The notes: generated from the sequence alone by a model not told the origin. Positions 54,226 to 63,404 are shown, numbered from the stretch's first letter. The stretch is DNA of 64,000 nt from Nitratireductor sp. XY-223 (GCF_004959855.1 NZ_SPNT01000003.1:310001-374000); one strand, 5' to 3'. A program made the numbers and translations.

Positions 54226-55455
54226 ATGCCGAAGAAACGTATTTTTGTCGTCGAGCCTCAACTGGCGATATTGGACGGTCACGAACACACGCAAATAAGA
54301 GCGATAAAGGAATTGTCGCCGGACTGTGAAGTATTCACGTTAACGCGTGAAGGTTTCAGGCTTTCGGATGATTTGGATAACGACAATCTGTTTCCCGTTT
54401 TACCTGTGGATCGATACGCCGCGGAAAGGAAGCGACGCAAACGCAGGGTCGTCGGATCGAACGCCGTCGGCAGGCCGGAGCAGTATCAGGCATTTGCAGA
54501 TTCGATAAAGCGGACGCTCGACGAGCTGCGGGCCGAAAAAACCGATCTCATTCTGGCGCCGTCTGCCGGCGTGGAAGCGATATCCGCCGCCGTCCTCCTG
54601 AAGGAGCAAAACCAGCCGTCGACGTTCCCCATGATCAAGCTGCGCATACTCAGCGACGCGATCCTGGCGGAAATCGACAAAGCGCTGCTGCAAAGGCTGC
54701 GCCGTCTTTGCGTTTCCGGCGAGATTGGCCTGTTGACGGAGACGGCCGAACTGCGAGCCCATATCGAACGCCACTACGGGATTCCGGTGTCCGGCGGGTT
54801 TATGCTGCCGTGCACGCTCATACCGGACAGGGAAAGGCCGGAAGCCGATTCACGGCATCCCGGCGACGAGTTCAAAATCGGCGTGCTGGGGCGCCAGAGG
54901 GCGGAGAAGGGCAGCTACCGCGTCCCGGCCATTTTGAACCAACTGCGCGTGGTTGCTGCTGAAAGCGGGCAAAGGCTGCGGTTTCGTTTTGTCTACCAGG
55001 CGGTCAGAAGCAAACGCGCACGCAGGCTGGTCCTTGAGCTCAGAAGCTGGCTCGGCGCCCGAAAAAATCCCGACGTGACGATCGAGTACCTGTCGAGCGG
55101 AATGCCCGCGGACGCTTTCAAGCAGCTCGTCGGCGACGTCGACATATTGCTTTTGCCATACAGCACAAAGCGGTACGACTTGAGCGGCTCCGGCATAATC
55201 CTGGACGGCGTTCTCGCGCAAAAGCCCATTGTCTACAGCCGCGGCATGGCCAACCAGGAACTTCTTTCGCTGGGCAATGCGGAGGCGGCGGCAAGCGACA
55301 GGGAATTTGCCGAGAAGATTCTCGCGGTCGCGGCCGATTACCAAGCCTATCAGAAAGGCGCCCAACGGGCAGCGGACCATTATTCCAGTTTGATATTCGA
55401 GCAGATCGGGGACGTACTTGGCGTAACGGACGCACAGGCGGCGAGGAACGGCTGA
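54226..55455 (+). CDS. GT4-like glycosyltransferase
   Basis: 409 residues from ATG 54226. The GT-B fold of family 4 is indicated by the glycine-rich phosphate-binding segment KIGVLGRQRAEKGSYRVPAI (about 219-238), followed by DVDILLLPYSTKRYDLSGSG and IILDGVLAQKPIV, the usual donor-side region. The N-terminal acceptor half is divergent. The gene is more AT-rich than its core neighbours in the first third. The next gene is tRNA-Pro on the opposite strand. Sugar substrate unknown. Confidence 0.8.
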   Translation: MPKKRIFVVEPQLAILDGHEHTQIRAIKELSPDCEVFTLTREGFRLSDDLDNDNLFPVLPVDRYAAERKRRKRRVVGSNAVGRPEQYQAFADSIKRTLDELRAEKTDLILAPSAGVEAISAAVLLKEQNQPSTFPMIKLRILSDAILAEIDKALLQRLRRLCVSGEIGLLTETAELRAHIERHYGIPVSGGFMLPCTLIPDRERPEADSRHPGDEFKIGVLGRQRAEKGSYRVPAILNQLRVVAAESGQRLRFRFVYQAVRSKRARRLVLELRSWLGARKNPDVTIEYLSSGMPADAFKQLVGDVDILLLPYSTKRYDLSGSGIILDGVLAQKPIVYSRGMANQELLSLGNAEAAASDREFAEKILAVAADYQAYQKGAQRAADHYSSLIFEQIGDVLGVTDAQAARNG

Positions 55456-55495
55456 ACGCTGTTTTGCGAAACGAATGACGGTGTTTTCGTAAAAT

Positions 55496-55572
55496 TGGTC
55501 GGAGCGGCGGGATTCGAACCCACGACCCCTACACCCCCAGTGTAGTGCGCTACCGGGCTGCGCTACGCTCCG
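55496..55572 (-). tRNA. tRNA-Pro (anticodon GGG), CCA encoded
   Basis: Acceptor arms CGGAGCG / CGCTCCG, anticodon stem CTACA / TGTAG with loop CTGGGGG (anticodon at 55536-55538), T-loop TTCGAAT, and a 3'-terminal ACCA in the DNA. All cloverleaf pairs present, so likely functional. Confidence 0.98.
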
Positions 55573-55834
55573 ACCTGCCCATTTAGGCCTGAATTCCTTA
55601 GACCCCTGATATCGGCAGCGCAAGCGGAAATTTGAACGCGGAGAGCAACCGCTCAAGCGCCGGCATTGGATCGGTCGGGATCAGGAATCGGGTGGACAGG
55701 TGAATTGCCGGATGCGATTTAGTCCTGGTCGCCGCCGCGCTGTTCCGGTTACGTGGATCATGTCCGGGATACGTTTTATCGGCGTTTAAAAATTGCAATG
55801 GCCGCCAACGGCCCCTCAGACGGAGAACGAGATC

Positions 55835-56599
55835 ATGTCGCAAGCCGACAAGGCCGGGGCCTTTGCTGCCCTTCATATCAAGGGTAACCCGCTGGTGCTT
55901 TACAATATCTGGGACGCCGGCAGCGCGCGTGCCGTGGAGAAGGCGGGCGCGGCGGCGGTGGCCACCGGCAGTTGGTCGGTGGCAGCGGCCCAGGGATATC
56001 GCGACGGTGAGGCCCTGCCGCTGGACCTACTGGTGACGATCGTCGAGCGCATTGCCGCGACCGTCGATGTGCCGCTGAGCGTCGATTTCGAGGGCGGCTT
56101 TGCCGAAGCGCCGGCGCAAATTGAGGAAAACACCCGGCGCATTGTCGCGGCCGGCGCCATCGGCGTGAATTTCGAGGATCAGGTCGTCGGCGGCGAAGGG
56201 CTCCACGATGCCGCCAGGCAGGCGGAGCGGATCGCGGCCGTTTGCAGCGCGGGCGAGGCATCGGGCGTGCCGCTGTTCGTCAACGCGCGCACCGATCTGT
56301 TCCTGAAGGAGCAGGACCGCGGACGGCACGCGGATCTGGTCGATGAAGCCATCGAGCGCTCGGGCACTTACGCGCGCGCCGGCGCAAGCGGTTTCTTCGT
56401 GCCCGGCCTGGTCGATCCGGACCTGATCAACACGATCTGCCAGGCTAGTGCGTTGCCGGTGAACATCATGATGATGCCGGATGCACCCACGTTAACGACC
56501 CTTGCCGGTCTCGGCGTTGCCCGTATCAGTTACGGGCCGGGTCCGTACCGGGAGGCGGTCAAGGCAGTCGCTGACCGCTATTCGGCGATCAGCGGCTAG
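55835..56599 (+). CDS. Isocitrate lyase / phosphoenolpyruvate mutase superfamily protein
   Basis: 254 residues. TIM barrel with VLYNIWDAGSARAVEKAGA, the acidic SVDFEGGFAEAPAQI, GINFED-type GAIGVNFEDQV, and LFVNARTDLFL. C-terminal half GASGFFVPGLVDPDLIN and a short end. The order matches carboxyphosphonoenolpyruvate mutase / oxaloacetate-decarboxylase-like proteins. The classic KKCGH catalytic motif of isocitrate lyase is absent, so a C-C lyase for another acid is likely. ATG 55835 follows GGAGAACGAG. Confidence 0.85.
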   Translation: MSQADKAGAFAALHIKGNPLVLYNIWDAGSARAVEKAGAAAVATGSWSVAAAQGYRDGEALPLDLLVTIVERIAATVDVPLSVDFEGGFAEAPAQIEENTRRIVAAGAIGVNFEDQVVGGEGLHDAARQAERIAAVCSAGEASGVPLFVNARTDLFLKEQDRGRHADLVDEAIERSGTYARAGASGFFVPGLVDPDLINTICQASALPVNIMMMPDAPTLTTLAGLGVARISYGPGPYREAVKAVADRYSAISG

Positions 56600-56623
56600 G
56601 CCGATCTGACATCGGGCAGGGTT

Positions 56624-56833
56624 TCAGCCGGCGGACGGCTGGTTCGCGGTGCTGCCCGACAGGGCTTCCTGAAGCTGGATCCAAAGACGGTTCTTGCGGG
56701 CGCGCAGCTCGTCGATCCTCTTCAGGTCGTTGAAGCGCAGGATCTCGTTGCGGCGCGGTCGGCGCCGGTCGATCTCCTGCTGTACCCTCAGCAGTTCCTC
56801 TTCAATATACGCGACGGTTTCTCCCGGGATCAT
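56624..56833 (-). CDS. Small helical protein of unknown function
   Basis: 69 residues, heptad-like throughout (EEELLRVQQEIDRRRPRRNE, DELRARKNRLWIQLQEAL). ATG 56833. No family recognised. It points the same way as the next gene upstream and could be cotranscribed. Confidence 0.5.
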   Translation of the reverse strand: MIPGETVAYIEEELLRVQQEIDRRRPRRNEILRFNDLKRIDELRARKNRLWIQLQEALSGSTANQPSAG

Positions 56834-56972
56834 GGCATTTCCTTTCCTGGATTTCGGGGGCATTGCCGAGCGCCCGGATTGGCGCTCGGCATGGCCGACG
56901 GCGGCCCGGCGCGATATGGGCTGCCACCGGCATTTCGCTGTCCTTTCTTGTTTGGTTCTCGGACAGCGGCTG

Positions 56973-57392
56973 TCAGGTGAAGTTGGGCACGCGTCCGGCG
57001 AACGCCCTCGCGAACTCGTCGATACCCGCCGTTTCCGCATTCTCGAGCATGGCGTCGATCATGCTGACGCTGGCATGGAAGTGCGTCTTGAGGCGCTGGA
57101 ACTCCATGCGGGCGATGTCGGGATTGCCGCTGGAGATCCTTTCAAGGCAAAGCCGAGCGGCCTTGGCGTGGTATTGAAGCGCCGACGGGTAGGCGTACTT
57201 GCTGGCGCGGCGCCGGCACAATTTGAGGATCGGCCGCAGCAGATGACGATTGATCAACTCCGTCTGCACCCTGTCCGGCGGACAGTCGAGCTGACCGAGC
57301 AGTTCCATCAACCGCCTTTTCTGGCGCAGCCAGCGTCCTCTTTCCCGTTTGGAAATGCGGACAGGGATCGAAGCGGGAATCGTCTTGTTCAT
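56973..57392 (-). CDS. Basic helical protein of unknown function
   Basis: 139 residues, basic N-terminal half (RISKRERGRWLRQKRRLMEL), then helices with YHAKAARLCLERISSGNPDI and FHASVSMIDAMLENAETAG. ATG 57392 follows AAGGAG by eight bases. Might be a nucleic-acid binding protein. No family assigned. Confidence 0.55.
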   Translation of the reverse strand: MNKTIPASIPVRISKRERGRWLRQKRRLMELLGQLDCPPDRVQTELINRHLLRPILKLCRRRASKYAYPSALQYHAKAARLCLERISSGNPDIARMEFQRLKTHFHASVSMIDAMLENAETAGIDEFARAFAGRVPNFT

Positions 57393-57512
57393 CCGGGCAC
57401 TCCTTGCACGTTCGTTTCGGCCGCGTGAGCGGCGTGATGCAGGCATGTCCCGTTGAGGATGATCTGGTTACAGATTGTGGCGAATTCTAGCGCCGGCGTA
57501 TGCGACTTTTGG

Positions 57513-58673
57513 CTATGTCAGCAGGCCGGAGGCCTGTCTAGCCGCCGCGTGCGGCCAGTTCGGAGGCGTCTTCGTGCATTTGTCCCAGCCCGGCTCCAGA
57601 TAGCCGAGGCGGGGCTCCGTCAGGCTGGTGACCACCAGTTCGCCGTTGGGGCCGGGCAGGGCACCCGTGTTGAGCGCGTATTTTCCGTCCGGATCCTGCA
57701 GTGTCTCGAGCACGTTGCCGTTGCCGTCGATGCGCACGACCATGCTGTAGCGCTGCAATTGCGGGCGCATGGTCGCCGGAAGACGCTGAACCATCTTGCG
57801 CAGGAAGGGTTGATCGGAAAGCGCGTCGATCGAACCGGAGCGCGGGCTTGCCAGCCCCAGCCAGAACGTGTTGTCGCCGGCGCGGTTGAGATTGTCCGGA
57901 TAGCCCGGAAGGTTGAGGACGACCGGCTCGAAGGTGGCCACCTTCGGTCCCGAGAGCCAAAGACGCCAGACCGTGTAGGTTCCCGTTTCGGTGACCAGCA
58001 GGTAGCTGTCGTCGTCGGACAGGGCGATGCCGTTGGCAAAACTGAGTCCGCGGGCGATGACCACGGTCTCGCCCCTGGCCGGATCGTATCTCATGATCCG
58101 GCCGGTTCGGCCCTGTTCCATCGTGTCGAGCAGCGACGCTTCGAGGGCGCCGCCTTCGCCGGCGGCTGTGAACTTGTCGCTGGAATCGGTGAAATAGACG
58201 ACACCCGTCCGGCTGACATCGAGGTCATTGGCATAGGTTATGGGCGATCCGTCGCTGGTCCGGTCGGCAAGGTGGATGATCTTGCCGTCCTTTTCCATCA
58301 CCATGAGGCCGCGCAGCGCGTCGGTGATGAACAGGCGGTCGTCGGGGCCGAACTCGATGCCCATCGGCCGCCCGCCGGTCGAGGCGATTTGCTCGGAAGA
58401 TCCGGTCTCGAGATCGATCCTGACGATGGAGCCGTCACGGGTGGCGGTATAGATCCTGCCGTCCAGGCCGAGTGCCGCGTCCACCGGTCCCTGATGCCCC
58501 GCGAGATCGATGAATTTGAGGTCCGCCAACCGGTTGTTCGTACTGAATGCGCCCGCAAATCCGCCATCCTTCGGCGCGCTCCAGGCCACCGGTTCGATGG
58601 GAACCGGCCAGAGCGTGAGATAGGCGGCGGCTGCGATTGCAATGACCGCAACGAGTGACAGGATCGATTTCAT
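57513..58673 (-). CDS. Strictosidine-synthase-like / SMP-30 family lactonase
   Basis: 386 residues. N-terminal membrane helix or signal (ILSLVAVIAIAAAAYLTLWP). Six-bladed beta-propeller repeats follow: GLDGRIYTATRDGSIVRIDL, GRPMGIEFGPDDRLFITDAL, VVYFTDSSDKFTA, GLSFANGIALSDDDSYLLV and LPGYPDNLNRAGDNTFWLGL, typical of strictosidine synthase-like/gluconolactonase proteins with a metal site. Probably a periplasm-facing lactone hydrolase. Divergent from the TRAP transporter genes, which suggests a shared sugar-acid or lactone substrate. Confidence 0.85.
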   Translation of the reverse strand: MKSILSLVAVIAIAAAAYLTLWPVPIEPVAWSAPKDGGFAGAFSTNNRLADLKFIDLAGHQGPVDAALGLDGRIYTATRDGSIVRIDLETGSSEQIASTGGRPMGIEFGPDDRLFITDALRGLMVMEKDGKIIHLADRTSDGSPITYANDLDVSRTGVVYFTDSSDKFTAAGEGGALEASLLDTMEQGRTGRIMRYDPARGETVVIARGLSFANGIALSDDDSYLLVTETGTYTVWRLWLSGPKVATFEPVVLNLPGYPDNLNRAGDNTFWLGLASPRSGSIDALSDQPFLRKMVQRLPATMRPQLQRYSMVVRIDGNGNVLETLQDPDGKYALNTGALPGPNGELVVTSLTEPRLGYLEPGWDKCTKTPPNWPHAAARQASGLLT

Positions 58674-58876
58674 GCGTCTTTGCTTTCCACCCCAAGCGAA
58701 GGACGATATCAGTGTACCGGGCCGGTCTTTCCCGCGGCAATGATAAAGCGTGGCGGCGCTGCGCAAAACTGTGAATTATTGCGACGCAAAACAATAGTTG
58801 AACCCTTTTCTGGCCGAGAAGCGGGCCTTAATGTGCGGCTGTTTGGCCGGGCGCCCTTTCAGAGGAAGAATCGAAA

Positions 58877-59875
58877 ATGAAAATCAGACTGGTCGGCCTT
58901 CTTTGCATCTGCCTGATTCTGTCGGGCCTGCCCGCCGCCGAGGCGAAAACGATCATCCGCGTAACGCTGCAACTTCCTGAATCCCATTCGCTGGGCAGGA
59001 ACTGGAACCGTTTCAAGGAGATCATCGAGCGGGAGAGCGGCGGCGAACTTGAATTGCAGCTCTTTCCTTCCGCCCAGCTCTACAAGGACAACCAGGTGCC
59101 GGAGGCCGTCGGCTCAGGCGCCATCGAGGCGGGGTCGGCTTTTCTCGGCCGGTTCACCGGTTCGGTTCCCGCGGTCGATGTCGTCGCGCTGCCCTTCTTC
59201 TTCAAGGACGAGGCGGCGCTGCGGCTGTCGGTCTCCAGCGGTTCCCCCATGCGTCAACTGCTGGATACCGCTATCCTGGAGGAAACGGGCGCCCGGGTCC
59301 TGTGGTGGCAGGCCTTCGGTCGCAACGTTTTTCTCAGCAAGAACGAGCCGCTCAGCCTGCCCGAAGACGTGCGCGGCAAGAAAGTGCGCTCTTACGGCAA
59401 GGTCCAGAGCTGGACCGTGGAGGCGCTGGGCGGTGCTCCGACGATCATGTCCGGCTCGCAGCAGTTCCTCGCCTATCAGCAGGGGGCGGTCGATATCGGC
59501 ATGACCGGCGCATCGGCGGTCGAAAGCCGCAAGCTCTACGAGGTCATGCCGAACATGACACTGACCTTCGACAGCGTGATCGAGTTCGTGGCCGTCATGA
59601 ACAACGATTTCTTCGAGAGCCTTTCGCCCGAGAACCAGCAGTTGTTGCTCGACGCGGCGTCCACGGTGGAAGAGGAATTGCGTGACGCGATCTACGCGCA
59701 GGAGGCGCAGGCCGTCGAGGCTCTGCGCGCCAAGATGACCGTCGTCGACCTGACCGCCGAGGAACGCGACAGGTGGCGCGCGGCCACGAGTTCCGTCATC
59801 GACCGCTTCATGGCCGAGATCGGTCCGACCGGCGAGGCCGTGGTCCGGGCCGGCCTGGAAGAGGAAGGTCGATAA
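58877..59875 (+). CDS. TRAP transporter substrate-binding protein (DctP type)
   Basis: 332 residues with signal peptide (LLCICLILSGLPAAEAK, cleavage near 24). DctP fold: QLPESHSLGRNWNRFKEIIE, ELQLFPSAQLYKDNQVPEAV, GSAFLGRFTGSVPAVDVVAL, GKKVRSYGKVQSWTVEALGG (conserved arginine for a carboxylate ligand), DIGMTGASAVESRKLYEVMP. Captures an organic acid or sugar acid for the Q-M carrier genes that follow 4 bp later. Confidence 0.93.
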   Translation: MKIRLVGLLCICLILSGLPAAEAKTIIRVTLQLPESHSLGRNWNRFKEIIERESGGELELQLFPSAQLYKDNQVPEAVGSGAIEAGSAFLGRFTGSVPAVDVVALPFFFKDEAALRLSVSSGSPMRQLLDTAILEETGARVLWWQAFGRNVFLSKNEPLSLPEDVRGKKVRSYGKVQSWTVEALGGAPTIMSGSQQFLAYQQGAVDIGMTGASAVESRKLYEVMPNMTLTFDSVIEFVAVMNNDFFESLSPENQQLLLDAASTVEEELRDAIYAQEAQAVEALRAKMTVVDLTAEERDRWRAATSSVIDRFMAEIGPTGEAVVRAGLEEEGR

Positions 59876-59879
59876 TCCC

Positions 59880-60380
59880 GTGGGAACCCTCGTCCGCCTA
59901 GCCGACGGACTTTCGGAACTTGCCGGACGATTCGCCGCCTGGGTGTTTTTCGCAATCGGTCTGATCGTCACCTATGAGGTGGTCATGCGCTACGTGTTCA
60001 CCGCGCCGACCATCTGGGTGGACGAGACCGCGCGGATCGGCCAGATCTGGGCCGCCTATCTTGCAGCGGCGTTCACGCTCAAGCATCGCGAGATGGTTGT
60101 CATCGACATCGCCTTCCGCAAGCCGGGAACGCTGGCACGCAAGTTCGCGGAGACCCTCGCGCTTCTCGTCATCGGCCTGTTCTGTTTCGTCACGGTCTAC
60201 TACGGCTTCGAATTGTGGCTCCAGGCAACGCTGCGCGGCCACACGACCGACACCGTACTGGCGCTGCCCGCCTGGTTCACCGATGCATCGGTGTGGATCG
60301 GCTTTGCCCTGCTTGCAATGCAGGTCGCCGCCGAGCTGATCCGCCTGTGGACGCGGCCGTTGCCGCTAGACGGGCGATGA
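59880..60380 (+). CDS. TRAP transporter small permease (DctQ type)
   Basis: 166 residues, four transmembrane helices (about 15-35, 51-70, 90-110, 130-150), the standard Q topology. VDETARIGQIWAAYLAAAFT with LKHREMVVIDI is the conserved family segment. GTG 59880 starts 4 bp after the receptor gene. It ends ATGA, overlapping the large permease. Confidence 0.92.
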   Translation: MGTLVRLADGLSELAGRFAAWVFFAIGLIVTYEVVMRYVFTAPTIWVDETARIGQIWAAYLAAAFTLKHREMVVIDIAFRKPGTLARKFAETLALLVIGLFCFVTVYYGFELWLQATLRGHTTDTVLALPAWFTDASVWIGFALLAMQVAAELIRLWTRPLPLDGR

Positions 60381-61648
60381 CGGCCGTTCTCATCATCGTC
60401 GGGCTGCTGGCTCTGCTTCTTCTGCGCGTACCGGTGGCCTTCGCGATGGGCGGGCTTGGTGTTTTCCTGTTGTGGATTTATCCCCTGCCGCTCAACGCCG
60501 TGCCGCAGCGGCTGTTCGGTACGATGGACAGTTTCGAGCTTCTCGCGGTGCCGATGTTCCTGCTGATGTCCAACGTGCTTCTGAAGGGCCGGGTGGGCGG
60601 CGACCTCTATGCCGCCGTGCAATGCTGGGTGGGACACTGGCCGGGCGGGCTGGGGATCGCGACTGTGCTCTCCTGCGGGTTGTTTTCGGCGATTTCAGGT
60701 TCTTCGGTGGCAACGGCAGCAACCATCGGCACCGTGGCCGTGCCGGAAATGACCGAACGCGGCTATGAGCGGTCCTATGTATTCGGCCTGCTGGCGGCCG
60801 GCGGGACGCTCGGCATCCTCATTCCGCCCTCCATCCCCCTGATTCTCTACGGCGTGATCACAGAGACCTCCATCACGGACCTTTTCCTTGCCGGCATCGG
60901 TCCCGGCCTGTTTCTTTGCCTGGCATTTGTGGTGTACGGCTTTGCCCGGGCCAAAATCCGCGGAGACGCCGGACAGGTGCCTCGGGCCGGCTGGCCGGAA
61001 CGGCGCCGGGCAACGCTGATGGCGTTGCCGACGGTGGTACTGGCCGGTGCGATCATCGGATCGATCTATCTCGGCATCGCAACGCCGTCGGAAAGCGCGG
61101 CCGTCGGATTTGTGCTGGCGCTCATCCTGACCACGGCAATGGGCCGCATGACATTCGACCTGCTGCAACAGGCGGTGTATGACGCCATGAAGACGACGGC
61201 GATGATCTTCCTGATCGTTGCCGGCGCCAAGGTCTTCTCCTACGCGATCACCATCTACCGGATACCGCAGGACATTACCGCAATGCTCACCGCCGGCATC
61301 AGCGATGCCGGCCTGTTCGTGCTTGCCGTCGGCATTGTCTTGCTGGTCATCGGGCTGTTCCTGGAATCGCTCTCCATGCTGCTGATCATGGTGCCGGTGC
61401 TTTATCCGTCGCTCGCCGCGATCGGCATCGACCCGATCTGGTTCGGCATCTTCTTTGTCGTCCTGATCGAGACCGCGTTGATTACGCCGCCGGTCGGCAT
61501 GAACCTGTTCGTCATACAGGGTGTCGGCAAGGCGGATCTTGCCGAGGTAGCCCGCGGCGCTTTTCCGTTCGTGGCGATCCTGCTGGCGACGGCAGTGCTG
61601 CTGTGGTTCTGGAAGGGGCTGGCGCTGTGGATTCCCCACGGCGTGTAA
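60377..61648 (+). CDS. TRAP transporter large permease (DctM type)
   Basis: 423 residues, about twelve transmembrane helices. Conserved TRAP regions are LLALLLLRVPVAFAMGGLG, ELLAVPMFLLMSNVLLKG, CGLFSAISGSSVATAATIG, GTLGILIPPSIPLILYGV and LITPPVGMNLFVIQGV. It uses the sodium gradient to move the substrate delivered by the receptor. Starts at the ATGA overlap. It is followed tail-to-tail by the amidohydrolase gene only 6 bases away. Confidence 0.94.
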   Translation: MTAVLIIVGLLALLLLRVPVAFAMGGLGVFLLWIYPLPLNAVPQRLFGTMDSFELLAVPMFLLMSNVLLKGRVGGDLYAAVQCWVGHWPGGLGIATVLSCGLFSAISGSSVATAATIGTVAVPEMTERGYERSYVFGLLAAGGTLGILIPPSIPLILYGVITETSITDLFLAGIGPGLFLCLAFVVYGFARAKIRGDAGQVPRAGWPERRRATLMALPTVVLAGAIIGSIYLGIATPSESAAVGFVLALILTTAMGRMTFDLLQQAVYDAMKTTAMIFLIVAGAKVFSYAITIYRIPQDITAMLTAGISDAGLFVLAVGIVLLVIGLFLESLSMLLIMVPVLYPSLAAIGIDPIWFGIFFVVLIETALITPPVGMNLFVIQGVGKADLAEVARGAFPFVAILLATAVLLWFWKGLALWIPHGV

Positions 61649-61654
61649 GCGTCG

Positions 61655-62527
61655 TCAGGAACCGTCTGACTCGTCCGGGAACGCATCTTCCCGCCCGAAC
61701 AGTTTTGCCGCGTTTCGGAAGGCGATCTTTTCGGCCGTCTCGCGCGGCAGCCGCGCCAGCCATTGCCGGTTTTTCGCAATGAGGCCGTCATAGTCGGCCC
61801 ACTGGCTGTTGACCCAGGTATCGGAGCCGACCATGAGCCGGTCGGCATGACGCATGATCACCGGCTGCCAGCGTTCCCAGTTCCGCAGGATATCGCCTTC
61901 GCGGTAGGACGTGTCCGCATAGAGCGTCGGATACTGCGACATCATCCGGTCGACCGTTTCCGGCGGATCGGACATGCCGGCATGGGCCCAGATGATCGTC
62001 AGTGACGGGGCGAACTCGTAGAACAGCTCCACCGGACCGAATCCCGAGTGGATGTGGATCGGGATGTCATGGTCGACGGCAAGGGCGGCAACCTCCTCCA
62101 GAAACGGCCGATCGCTCGGATCCAGGCTGTGGACATGGAACTCGCCCAGCCCCTCATGGGGGAAGCGCTGAAGCCGGTCCCTTAAATAATCCAGCATACC
62201 TTCGGCCTTGGTCCAGTTCCCGGAACCGGCGCTGCCGTGATAGGGGCGCAGTTCGGGAACGATTCTGTCCGGCGCAAATTCGAACAGACGGATCGTGCCT
62301 TCATCCGGTGTTGATGAGACCAGCGCCATGGCAACGCCGTTTCGGTCCATCAACGCGATGACCGTTTCCGGAGGGTAGGGGCCCCATGCCGGTTCCTTGT
62401 AATGCACGTGTGCATCGAAGATCGGAACGTCCTCTATGGCGTCTCCGATCGGTCCATGGCCGTCATCGGCCAGGGCGGTTAGACCGAACAGAGTCGCAAA
62501 GACGGCAAGGAGCACCTGATATTTCAT
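61655..62527 (-). CDS. Exported TIM-barrel amidohydrolase (amidohydrolase-2 family)
   Basis: 290 residues. Signal peptide (QVLLAVFATLFGLTALAD, about 21). Metal motifs: FDAHVHYKEPAWG (HxH), IPIHIHSGFGPVE, IIWAHAGMSDPPETVD and aspartate in RLMVGSDTWVN. Amidohydrolase-2 members decarboxylate or hydrolyse ring and lactone compounds (ACMSD, 2-pyrone-4,6-dicarboxylate lactonase). An exported form is less common. Beside the TRAP genes and the exported lectin-like protein, it may process a ligand before uptake. Confidence 0.85.
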   Translation of the reverse strand: MKYQVLLAVFATLFGLTALADDGHGPIGDAIEDVPIFDAHVHYKEPAWGPYPPETVIALMDRNGVAMALVSSTPDEGTIRLFEFAPDRIVPELRPYHGSAGSGNWTKAEGMLDYLRDRLQRFPHEGLGEFHVHSLDPSDRPFLEEVAALAVDHDIPIHIHSGFGPVELFYEFAPSLTIIWAHAGMSDPPETVDRMMSQYPTLYADTSYREGDILRNWERWQPVIMRHADRLMVGSDTWVNSQWADYDGLIAKNRQWLARLPRETAEKIAFRNAAKLFGREDAFPDESDGS

Positions 62528-62529
62528 TG

Positions 62530-63165
62530 TCAGTCCGCCGCGAAGCACATGAAAAGACCGGCGCCGCCTGTCCGCGCGAGCGCTTCCGGGCTGCAGCCGC
62601 GTGAAGGATGCGCCGAATTCCACGAGGTGTTGCCGCCGCCGTGGCGGTCATGGTGGCCGACCTGCGCGCTGCCTTCGTTGTTGCTCGTCCAGTTGCCGCA
62701 GGTATGGTCCTTGTCGTCCGGGAAATAGGCGGTGCCGTCGGCCATCGATCCGGTGAGGATGTCATGCTGATTGGGGCTGTCGCCGCGACCCTTGACCGGA
62801 CTGCCGCTCTCGTCGAGCGCCGTGCGTTTGACGATGTTCGGGTTGATATGCAGTTGATCGACATCCACGGCAATCAGCTCGCCGGCGGCATTGTACCAGG
62901 GGCCAGAGCCGATCCGGTCGCGCGCCGAGATGCCGCGTTTTCCGTCCTCTTCGGTGCTGAGATAGGCACGCCAGGTGCGGCCGGTGCTGCCGGCGGCCTC
63001 GGCAAGCTGCTGGCAATAGGCGTCGGCGCCTTCGATGCCGCCAAGATTGCCGCCGTCCCCGGGCCCGACGCTGGTGATGAAAAATCCCATCGGCGGATTG
63101 TCCGCGACCGCAAACGACAAAGGCGCGAGGACCAGCGTCGAAACGAGGAGTGCTTTCTTGAACAT
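62530..63165 (-). CDS. Secreted lectin-like (DUF1554-type) protein
   Basis: 211 residues with a signal peptide (LAPLSFAVA, cleavage near 21). The mature part matches the collagen-endostatin/C-lectin-like pattern of such bacterial proteins: GGNLGGIEGADAYCQQLAEA, TWRAYLSTEEDG, ARDRIGSGPWYNAAGELIAV, then DHTCGNWTSNNEG, GHHDRHGG and a C-terminal cysteine. Likely a carbohydrate- or matrix-binding protein outside the cell. It lies 2 bases before the amidohydrolase on the same strand, so they form one operon. Divergent from the LytTR gene. Confidence 0.82.
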   Translation of the reverse strand: MFKKALLVSTLVLAPLSFAVADNPPMGFFITSVGPGDGGNLGGIEGADAYCQQLAEAAGSTGRTWRAYLSTEEDGKRGISARDRIGSGPWYNAAGELIAVDVDQLHINPNIVKRTALDESGSPVKGRGDSPNQHDILTGSMADGTAYFPDDKDHTCGNWTSNNEGSAQVGHHDRHGGGNTSWNSAHPSRGCSPEALARTGGAGLFMCFAAD

Positions 63166-63287
63166 GCATGGTTCCTTCCGTGTGTGCGGAGAATTGCGCG
63201 GTTGTCGACATCATCAGTGGCCCGCAGACCATGCGGCTCATTATGGCGCGCGCATGAGTCGGTTCAATCGGGCTCAAAATGCCAATA

Positions 63288-63375
63288 CTTGAATGGTACA
63301 AACAATGCATAGTTGAACGGATGCATCTATTTTTATTATTAAATATCAGAAACATATGGTAGTGTACCATTCAAG
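63288..63375. promoter_or_regulatory. Inverted-repeat control region between the lectin-like gene and the LytTR gene
   Basis: Perfect inverted repeat CTTGAATGGTAC (63288-63299) and GTACCATTCAAG (63364-63375), 64 bases apart. The spacer is AT-rich and contains ATGCAT twice, 16 bases apart. Likely site for the LytTR-domain protein coded downstream, controlling both divergent genes. Confidence 0.6.
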
Positions 63376-63404
63376 AAGCGCGAATGAGCAGGAATTCGGC
63401 GCCT

